Origin: Pseudomonadota bacterium
GTDB lineage: Bacteria > Pseudomonadota > Gammaproteobacteria > Steroidobacterales > Steroidobacteraceae
Direction: 5' to 3'
NCBI GenBank assembly: GCA_021808035.1
Contig: JAKBCG010000159.1
Location: forward strand, 1-6,161
DNA length: 6,161 nucleotides
Shown: positions 1-5,131 of the stretch, in pieces
Numbering within the stretch: position 1 is the first letter of the stretch
How the letters are laid out: the number at the start of each line of letters is the position of its first letter
The notes under the pieces: generated by a model
Database searches by the model: none
Told to the model about the DNA's origin: nothing
The model's input: only the letters and a program-made list of their open reading frames with translations
Position numbers and translations under genes: made by a program

Positions 1-1
1 G

Positions 2-580
2 ACCGCGCAGCTCGTCGCCGCCGACGTGTTCATCCTGCCGAGCTCCAGGGCGGTGAGGGCTGACCAGATGCCGGACGGCGGAATGGATCGCACGATCGCG
101 GTAGTCGACTTCGGCGCGAGCAGCACGACCTTCAGCGTGCTGCGCGACCTGAAGGTGATCTACACCCGCGATTTCGCGTTCGGCGGCCAGCTGCTCACCG
201 AGGAGATCATGCGTACCTACGGCCTCAGCATGGAAGAGGCGGGGCGGGCGAAGAAGGAGGGCGGCCTGCCGAGCAACTACCAGCCGGAGGTGCTCGATCC
301 GTTCATCGACGACATGACCCAGCAGGTCAGCCGATCGCTGCAGTTCTATCTCGCGTCCGGCAGCGGTCGCGCGCAGCCGGACCAGATCCTGATCTGCGGC
401 GGCTGCGCGAACATCGCCGGCGTCGCCGACGTGGTCTCGAGCCGCGTCGGAGTGCCCGCCGAGAAGGGTGATCCGCTCGGTGCGATGAAAGTGTCGTCGA
501 AGGCCCGGGCGCAGGGCGTGGAGCGCGACGCAACGGCGCTGCTGACCGCCTGCGGACTCGCATTGCGCAGCTTCGACTGA
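2..580 (+). CDS. pilM: Type IV pilus inner-membrane platform protein PilM, 5'-truncated by window edge
   Basis: PilM is a cytoplasmic actin-like, ATP-binding protein. It docks on the N-terminal tail of PilN and links the pilus motor side to the periplasmic alignment complex. The reading frame is open to the left edge, so about 193 C-terminal codons of a protein usually about 350 residues long are present. A GTG at 26 is only an internal codon. Visible family signatures are the phosphate-binding strand-loop VVDFGAS (bases 101-121), the stretch LTEEIMRTYGLSMEEAG followed by AKKEGGLP, the helix QQVSRSLQFYL, the second nucleotide-site loop ICGGCANIAG (392-421) and the characteristic ending ACGLALRSFD. 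The stop lies 8 bases before pilN. Residues encoded before about base 60 match the family poorly (a Pro-Ser-Ser in place of the usual helix), although the frame aligns without gaps. Identification rests on remembered family sequences and the operon context. Confidence 0.96.
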   Translation, partial: TAQLVAADVFILPSSRAVRADQMPDGGMDRTIAVVDFGASSTTFSVLRDLKVIYTRDFAFGGQLLTEEIMRTYGLSMEEAGRAKKEGGLPSNYQPEVLDPFIDDMTQQVSRSLQFYLASGSGRAQPDQILICGGCANIAGVADVVSSRVGVPAEKGDPLGAMKVSSKARAQGVERDATALLTACGLALRSFD

Positions 581-588
581 GGGCCACC

Positions 589-1176
589 ATGCCGCGTATC
601 AACCTACTGCCCTGGCGTGAACAGCAACGGACGCTTCGCCGCAAGGAGTTCGCGCTCGCCGCGGGCGCCGCGGTCCTCGCGGCGATCATGTTCGCGCTCC
701 TTGGAAAATTGATCTATGCCGGCCGGATCGACGCGCAGCTCGCGCGCAACCAGCTGCTGCAGACCGAGATCCACAAGCTCGACGCGAAGATCGCCGACAT
801 CCTGAACCTCGAGGACCGCAAGCAGCGGCTGGTCGCCCGGATGGAGATCATCGAGAAGCTGCAGCGCAGCCGTCCCGAGATCGTGCATCTGTTCGACGCG
901 ATCGCGCGCGCGGTGCCCGACGGGGTTTACCTGACCGCGCTGAAGCAGAACGGCGCGAAACTCGAGATCGACGGCATCGCCCAGTCGAGCACCCGGGTAT
1001 CGACGCTGATGCGCAACATCGACGCGTCGGTGTGGATGGATGACCCGGTGCTGCAGGTCGTCGAGGCGGCGAAGAGCTCGCCGACCGGAGGATCGAAGTT
1101 CGTGCTGTTCGTGAACACGGTCGGCGCCGCTTCGAGCAGCGGCAAGCACCAGCGCCATGAGGTCGCGGCGAAATGA
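589..1176 (+). CDS. pilN: Type IV pilus inner-membrane protein PilN
   Basis: PilN is a bitopic inner-membrane protein of 195 residues, the usual family length. It joins cytoplasmic PilM to the periplasmic PilO/PilP complex. The short cytoplasmic tail carries the diagnostic PilM-binding motif INLLPWRE (residues 4-11), followed by a basic stretch. A single hydrophobic transmembrane segment lies at about residues 22-43. A Leu/Gln/Glu-rich heptad region (about 50-95) predicts a periplasmic coiled coil, and a ferredoxin-like domain follows (about 100-175), with the segment PDGVYLTALKQNG typical of the family. The tail after about residue 178 is Ser/Lys/His-rich and probably disordered. The ATG at 589 is chosen because the INLLP motif must sit at the extreme N-terminus; GAGG at 579-582 lies 6 bases before it. 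The stop overlaps the pilO start in ATGA. Confidence 0.97.
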   Translation: MPRINLLPWREQQRTLRRKEFALAAGAAVLAAIMFALLGKLIYAGRIDAQLARNQLLQTEIHKLDAKIADILNLEDRKQRLVARMEIIEKLQRSRPEIVHLFDAIARAVPDGVYLTALKQNGAKLEIDGIAQSSTRVSTLMRNIDASVWMDDPVLQVVEAAKSSPTGGSKFVLFVNTVGAASSSGKHQRHEVAAK

Positions 1177-1817
1177 ACTTCATCGAACAACTGCGGACGC
1201 TCGACCCGCGCGATCCGGGCCGCTGGCCGACCACGGTGCGCGCGTTCTTCGTCGGGCTGATCTTCGTCGCGAGCGCGGTGGTCTTCTGGTACCTGCTGGT
1301 CTGGACCCAGGACCGGCCGCAGCTGCTGCGGGCCGAGGCCGAGGAGCAGACGCTGCGCCAGGAGTTCATGACCAAGCAGCAGCGGGCCGCGAACCTGGAC
1401 GCGTACAAGGCGCAGCTCGCCGAGATGCGGCGCAGTTTCGGCGCGATGCTGCGGCAACTGCCCGGACGGACCGAAGTCCCGAACCTGCTGGTGGACATCT
1501 CCCAGACCGGGCTCGCCGCGGGCCTGCAAGAAAAGCTCTTCCAGCCGGGGCCCGAGGTCGACAAGGGCTTCTACGCCGAGCTGCCGATCCGGATCCGGCT
1601 CGTCGGCAGTTATCATGAGTTCGGCAAGTTCGTCAGCGGGATCGCCGCGTTGCCGCGCATCGTGACCCTGCACGACATCCAGATCACGCCGGTCGACAGC
1701 CACGGCGGCGATTTCGACGACCTGACGATGGACGTGACCGCGAAGACCTACCGCTACATCGAGGACGAGAAGTCCGGCGGCAAGGCGCCGGCGGGGAAAA
1801 TGGGAGGCGCAAAGTGA
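1173..1817 (+). CDS. pilO: Type IV pilus inner-membrane protein PilO
   Basis: PilO is the structural partner of PilN. The two form heterodimers in the periplasm that set the spacing of the pilus alignment complex. The protein has 214 residues, close to the normal length. Visible features are a short cytoplasmic tail (1-21) with the typical LRTLDPRDPGRWP, a transmembrane helix at about 22-44, a Gln/Glu/Leu-rich coiled coil at about 48-90, and a C-terminal ferredoxin-like domain. That domain contains the hallmark segment YHEFGKFVSGIAALPRIV followed by LHDIQITP. The start ATG (1173) overlaps the pilN stop (1174-1176), and a GAGG at 1159-1162 sits 10 bases upstream, consistent with translational coupling. 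The last codons overlap the pilP start in GTGA. The Lys/Gly-rich end (KSGGKAPAGKMGG) is probably unstructured. Confidence 0.97.
   Translation: MNFIEQLRTLDPRDPGRWPTTVRAFFVGLIFVASAVVFWYLLVWTQDRPQLLRAEAEEQTLRQEFMTKQQRAANLDAYKAQLAEMRRSFGAMLRQLPGRTEVPNLLVDISQTGLAAGLQEKLFQPGPEVDKGFYAELPIRIRLVGSYHEFGKFVSGIAALPRIVTLHDIQITPVDSHGGDFDDLTMDVTAKTYRYIEDEKSGGKAPAGKMGGAK
1803..1807 (+). promoter_or_regulatory. Shine-Dalgarno of pilP
   Basis: GGAGG lies 6 bases before the GTG at 1814, inside the last codons of pilO. It is the best ribosome-binding site in the window and supports GTG 1814 over the in-frame ATG at 1853, which would cut away most of the lipoprotein signal peptide. Confidence 0.8.
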
Positions 1818-2329
1818 GGCGATCGACCCGCACCGCGGCGCTCGCCGCCGCAATGCTCGCTAGCGCCGCGATCACGGGTTGTTCCGGCGGCCAGGCGAAT
1901 CTCAAGGCCTGGATTGCTCAGGTGGAGAAGCGGCCCGGCGGCCGCATCGAACCGCTCCCCGAGGTCAAGCCGTACGAGTCGTTCACCTACAGTGCCGCGA
2001 ATCTGCGCTCGCCGTTCGCGCCCCAGGGCCCCTCGGACAACGGGGCGTCCTCGGTGCACCCGAACCTGCATCGGCCGCGCGAATTCCTCGAGCGCTTTCC
2101 GCTCGACGCGCTGAAGATGGTCGGGACGATCCGGATCGGCGACCGCTTCTACGGGCTCGTCCAGACGAAGGACGGGTTGGTTCACAAGGTGCAGGTCGGC
2201 AATTACATCGGGCAGAGCGACGGCAGGATCGTGTCGATCACGCCGAGCAGGATCAGCGTCGTCGAGATCGTTCCCGACGGCCTCGGCGGCTACATCAAGC
2301 GACCGGCTTCGCTGGCTCTGGCCAATTGA
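1814..2329 (+). CDS. pilP: Type IV pilus periplasmic lipoprotein PilP
   Basis: PilP is a lipoprotein that binds the PilN/PilO heterodimer through its flexible N-terminal part and contacts the N0 region of the PilQ secretin through its C-terminal beta-sandwich. It therefore couples the inner- and outer-membrane halves of the pilus machine. The protein has 171 residues, the normal size. A type II signal peptide is visible: basic MRRSTR, an Ala/Leu-rich core and a lipobox AITGC ending at Cys23. The box is slightly atypical in having Ile at -3 and Thr at -2. Residue +2 after Cys is Ser rather than Asp. The PilP signature follows: WIAQVEKRPGGRIEPLP, KPYESFTYSA and LRSPF (residues 64-68). The C-terminal domain (about 95-171) includes KMVGTIRIGDRFYGLVQT. 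The GTG start overlaps the pilO stop and has a strong ribosome site. Confidence 0.97.
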   Translation: MRRSTRTAALAAAMLASAAITGCSGGQANLKAWIAQVEKRPGGRIEPLPEVKPYESFTYSAANLRSPFAPQGPSDNGASSVHPNLHRPREFLERFPLDALKMVGTIRIGDRFYGLVQTKDGLVHKVQVGNYIGQSDGRIVSITPSRISVVEIVPDGLGGYIKRPASLALAN

Positions 2330-2337
2330 AGCCTCAC

Positions 2338-2343
2338 GGAGAG
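2338..2343 (+). promoter_or_regulatory. Shine-Dalgarno of pilQ
   Basis: GGAGAG lies 6 bases before the ATG at 2350, in the 20-base gap after pilP. It fixes the pilQ start at 2350. The frame is open further upstream through pilP, but that part has no PilQ-like sequence and lies before the signal peptide. Confidence 0.8.
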
Positions 2344-2349
2344 CAACGC

Positions 2350-4479
2350 ATGACCAGTTCGAAGACACGGATCGCGAGCCTGGCGGGCTTCGCCTTGATC
2401 GTATTCGCCGCGATCGGCGCGCGTGCCCAGGGTGCAGCGCCCAACAAGCTCCAGTCGATCGACGTGCGGACGCTGGCCGGCCAGCAAGTGCTGCTCACCC
2501 TGCATCTCAGCGGTCCGGCGCCCCAGCCGCTCGCGTTCACGGTCGACAAGCCGGCGCGGATCGCGCTCGACCTGCCCAACGTCTCGCTCGCGCTGCCGTC
2601 GCGGCGGATCGACGTGCGCTCCGGCGTCGTCGACTCGGTGCTCGCCGCCGAGGCCGATGGGCGCACGCGGGTCGTGGTGGACCTCGACACGCTGATCCCG
2701 TACACCACCCGGGTCGAGGGCAACGAGATCCTGGTGGATCTCGGCGCGCGGCCCGCGGCCGCGCCGCCGGCGATGGCCGAGCGCGGCGAGACCCCGGTCG
2801 GCGCCCAGGAAATGGGAACGCCCGCGCACTCGATCCGCACGATCGACTTCCGCCGCGGCCCGAACGGCACCGGCCGCATCATCGTGAACATGTCGGACGC
2901 GAACATTCCGGTCAACACGCGGCAGGAAGGCGACCGGATCGTCGTCGACTTCTCGGGCGCGTACCTGCCGGCCCACCTGATGCGACGCTACGACGCCACC
3001 GACTTCGCGACCCCGGTCGAGTCGTTCGATGCGATTCGCCGCAACGGCAGCACACGGATCGTGATCCATGCGCACGGCAACTTCGACCAGCTCGCCTACC
3101 AGGCCGATTCGCAGTACGTGATCGAGGTCAAGCCGAAGAGCGAGGTCGCCGGCGCCGCCGGCAAGAAGCGCTACAGCGGCCAGCGGCTCACGCTCGACTT
3201 TCAGAACATCGACGTGCGCTCCGTGCTGCAGCTGCTCGCCGACACCGGCGGTCAGAACATCGTCGTCAGCGACGCGGTCACCGGCAACCTCACGCTGCGC
3301 TTGCAGAACGTGCCCTGGGACGAGGCGCTCGACATCGTGCTGCGCACCAAGGGCCTCGACAAGGTGCGCGAGGGCAACGTGCTGATCGTCGGGCCGACCG
3401 CGGAGCTCGCGGCGGAGGAGAAGGCCCACCTCGCGGCGCGCAACCAGATCCAGCAGCTCGAGCCGCTGCACACCGAGTTCTTGCAGGTCAGCTACGCCAA
3501 GGCGTCGGACCTCGCCGCGCTGATCAAGGCGGGCGGCGGCAAGAACTCGATGCTGTCGTCGCGCGGCGCGCTCTCGGTCGACGAGCGCACCAATACCCTG
3601 TTGATCAAGGACACCGATGAACGGCTCGCGAGCATCCGCGCGCTGGTCCGCAAGCTCGATGTGCCGGTGAAACAGGTGCTGATCGAGGCCCGCATCGTCG
3701 TCGTGACCGACAGTTTCGAGCGCGATCTCGGCGCGCGCTTCGGCGTGTCGACCGTGCAGTCGAATGGCAACAACGGACTGCTGACCGTGGGCGGCAACGG
3801 CGTGGGCGCGAACGGCGTGCTGACCTCGGCGGGCGGCGGCGCCAACAATGCGACCGCGCTCACCTCGCCGTCGCTCAGCAATCAATACCAGATCAATCTC
3901 CCGGTCGCGAATCCGGCCGGGGCGATCGGTGTGTCGCTGCTCGGCAGCAGCTACCTGGTCAATCTGGAGCTGTCCGCCGCCCAGAACGAGGGCCGGGGCG
4001 AGGTCATCTCCTCGCCGCGCGTGATCACCGCCAACCAGAAGGAGGCGACGATCATGCAGGGCGTGGAGATTCCGTACCAGCAGTCCGCGTCGAGCGGCGC
4101 GACCACGACCCAGTTCAAGGATGCGGTTCTCTCGCTGAAGGTCACGCCCTTGGTCACACCCGACAACCGGGTGCTGCTGGACATCGACATTCGCGACGAC
4201 GCGGTCGGTCAGAACGTGCAGAGCGCAACCGGCGGCACGGTGCCGTCGATCGACACCCGCCGGATCGTCACCCAGGTGCTGGTCAACGACGGGCAGACGG
4301 TCGTGCTCGGCGGCATTCTCGGCACGACCAAGAGCAACAGCGCGGACAAGGTCCCCTACCTCGGTGACATTCCGGTGCTCGGGCACCTGTTCAAGAGCAC
4401 GACACGGATCAACGACAAGACCGAGTTGCTGGTCTTCATCACGCCGAAGATCCTGCGCGAGGGATCGAACCTCTACTGA
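2350..4479 (+). CDS. pilQ: Type IV pilus outer-membrane secretin PilQ
   Basis: PilQ forms the multimeric outer-membrane channel through which the pilus fibre passes. At 709 residues it is the usual length. A Sec signal peptide is visible (basic start, hydrophobic core at 10-22, likely cleavage at ARA|Q after residue 26). Two AMIN domains, expected to bind peptidoglycan, lie at about 35-131 and 162-261, separated by an Ala/Pro/Glu linker. The N0/STN domain (about 275-345) contains LTLDFQNIDVRSVLQLLAD and VPWDEALDIVLRTKGL. The N1 secretin_N domain spans about 371-437. The secretin core spans about 443-705, with VLIEARI, SSPRVITANQKEA, the gate-like VVLGGIL (651-657) and the signature VPYLGDIPVLGHLF (668-681). 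A Gly/Asn-rich loop occupies about 471-500. ATG 2350 is supported by its ribosome site and by the signal peptide. No lipobox is seen, so oligomerisation presumably needs a PilF/PilW-type pilotin encoded elsewhere. Confidence 0.98.
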   Translation: MTSSKTRIASLAGFALIVFAAIGARAQGAAPNKLQSIDVRTLAGQQVLLTLHLSGPAPQPLAFTVDKPARIALDLPNVSLALPSRRIDVRSGVVDSVLAAEADGRTRVVVDLDTLIPYTTRVEGNEILVDLGARPAAAPPAMAERGETPVGAQEMGTPAHSIRTIDFRRGPNGTGRIIVNMSDANIPVNTRQEGDRIVVDFSGAYLPAHLMRRYDATDFATPVESFDAIRRNGSTRIVIHAHGNFDQLAYQADSQYVIEVKPKSEVAGAAGKKRYSGQRLTLDFQNIDVRSVLQLLADTGGQNIVVSDAVTGNLTLRLQNVPWDEALDIVLRTKGLDKVREGNVLIVGPTAELAAEEKAHLAARNQIQQLEPLHTEFLQVSYAKASDLAALIKAGGGKNSMLSSRGALSVDERTNTLLIKDTDERLASIRALVRKLDVPVKQVLIEARIVVVTDSFERDLGARFGVSTVQSNGNNGLLTVGGNGVGANGVLTSAGGGANNATALTSPSLSNQYQINLPVANPAGAIGVSLLGSSYLVNLELSAAQNEGRGEVISSPRVITANQKEATIMQGVEIPYQQSASSGATTTQFKDAVLSLKVTPLVTPDNRVLLDIDIRDDAVGQNVQSATGGTVPSIDTRRIVTQVLVNDGQTVVLGGILGTTKSNSADKVPYLGDIPVLGHLFKSTTRINDKTELLVFITPKILREGSNLY

Positions 4480-4483
4480 CGCG

Positions 4484-4517
4484 CGACGCGACGCCGGCCC
4501 GCCGACGCGACCGGCCC
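4484..4517 (+). repeat. Imperfect tandem direct repeat downstream of pilQ
   Basis: Two near-identical copies lie side by side: bases 4484-4500 (CGACGCGACGCCGGCCC) and 4503-4517 (CGACGCGACCGGCCC). They differ only by a two-base indel. The second copy provides most of the left arm of the adjacent hairpin. The repeat is seen directly; a slippage duplication is the simplest explanation. No function is evident. Confidence 0.6.
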
Positions 4518-4539
4518 TGCGCCGGGCGCGTCGGCGGGC
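4497..4539 (+). terminator. Strong GC hairpin between pilQ and aroK, without T-run
   Basis: A perfect 13-base inverted repeat pairs GCCCGCCGACGCG (4497-4509) with CGCGTCGGCGGGC (4527-4539). After one A-G mismatch, five more pairs (4511-4515 with 4521-4525) close on a 5-base loop. The structure lies 17 bases after the pilQ stop and 40 bases before aroK. No T-run follows, so a classical intrinsic terminator is not supported. A partial terminator, an mRNA 3'-end stabiliser or a processing point separating pil and aro messages are all possible. The inverted repeat is certain; the function is inferred. Confidence 0.5.
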
Positions 4540-4562
4540 GCCCGGTTCGGCGCGACCTGTTC

Positions 4563-4568
4563 TATCAT
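4563..4568 (+). promoter_or_regulatory. Possible -10 element upstream of aroK
   Basis: TATCAT matches the sigma-70 -10 consensus at 5 of 6 positions and stands out in very GC-rich surroundings. It ends 11 bases before the aroK ATG. No recognisable -35 hexamer lies 16-18 bases upstream, so this is a weak candidate for an internal aroK promoter behind the hairpin. Confidence 0.25.
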
Positions 4569-4579
4569 GCGCAGCCGAG

Positions 4580-5131
4580 ATGTTCGGCAAGACCAACGTG
4601 TTCTTGATCGGGCCGATGGGGTCGGGGAAGACCGCCGTCGGCCGCCAGCTCGGGCGCCTGCTCGGGCTCGCCTTTCGCGACAGCGACGCGGACGTGATCG
4701 CGCGCACCGGCGTCGACATCGGCTACATCTTCGAGCAGGAAGGCGAGGCCGGCTTTCGCGCGCGTGAGCGCGAATCGATCGAACGGCTGACCGCGCTCGA
4801 GCGCATCGTGCTCGCGACCGGCGGCGGGGCGGTGATCGACCCCGCGAACCGGCGGGTGCTCGCCGAGCGCGGCGTCGTGGTCTACCTGCAGACTTCGGTC
4901 GCCCAGCAGCTCGCCCGGACCCGTCACGCGCGGCACCGCCCGCTGCTGTCGGTTGCCGATCCGGCGCGCGTGCTGAAAGACCTCCTGGACCAGCGCGCGC
5001 CGCTGTACGCCGAGACCGCCGACCTCACGGTATCGACCGACGGCCGCCGGGTCGGCGCGGTCGCCGAGGAGATCCTGCGCGAGCTTCAGCGGGCCAAGAC
5101 CGACGGGCCTCCGTATAATCCCGTTCCGTGA
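4580..5131 (+). CDS. aroK: Shikimate kinase I (AroK)
   Basis: AroK phosphorylates shikimate at the 3-hydroxyl with ATP, the fifth step of the shikimate pathway to chorismate, in the cytoplasm. The protein has 183 residues, slightly longer than the usual 170-175. Visible motifs are the Walker A loop GPMGSGKT (11-18), shikimate-binding DSD (34-36) and Arg60 in GFRARE, the GGG loop (81-83), the lid Arg120 in RHRPLL and Arg139 in RAPLY. All key residues are present. ATG 4580 gives the canonical N-terminus; the frame is open further upstream through the hairpin, but that part is unrelated. No real Shine-Dalgarno precedes the start, only GAG directly next to it. The last residues (DGPPYNPVP) exceed the usual end and overlap the sequence around the aroB start. 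The gene is placed after pilQ and before aroB as in many Beta- and Gammaproteobacteria. Confidence 0.97.
   Translation: MFGKTNVFLIGPMGSGKTAVGRQLGRLLGLAFRDSDADVIARTGVDIGYIFEQEGEAGFRARERESIERLTALERIVLATGGGAVIDPANRRVLAERGVVVYLQTSVAQQLARTRHARHRPLLSVADPARVLKDLLDQRAPLYAETADLTVSTDGRRVGAVAEEILRELQRAKTDGPPYNPVP
5114..5119 (+). promoter_or_regulatory. Possible -10 element upstream of aroB
   Basis: A perfect TATAAT lies inside the last codons of aroK and ends 8 bases before the proposed aroB GTG. A transcript started from it would be leaderless or nearly so. No -35 hexamer at 16-18 bases and no extended -10 TG are seen, so promoter activity is speculative. Confidence 0.25.

Noticed and set aside
1879..2349. 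Upstream extension of the pilQ frame through pilP
   Set aside because: The translated extension is Arg/Pro-rich, unrelated to any secretin, and would bury the clear signal peptide at 2350, which has its own ribosome-binding site.
4497..4539. Classical rho-independent terminator
   Set aside because: The stem is excellent but no T-run follows, so it is annotated only as a hairpin of uncertain function.
4364..4579. Upstream extension of the aroK frame into the end of pilQ and the hairpin
   Set aside because: It is Arg/Ser-rich with no family similarity; ATG 4580 gives the canonical shikimate kinase N-terminus.
2290..4719. Very long open frame on the minus strand (809 codons) opposite pilQ
   Set aside because: It mirrors the pilQ codon pattern in a GC-rich genome, is Arg/His/Asp-rich with no recognisable domain, and runs across two gene boundaries. 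It is a shadow of pilQ.
4567..4767. Alternative ATG at 4567 giving a 66-codon frame
   Set aside because: It is out of frame with the kinase motifs and its product is low-complexity Arg/Ala/Asp.
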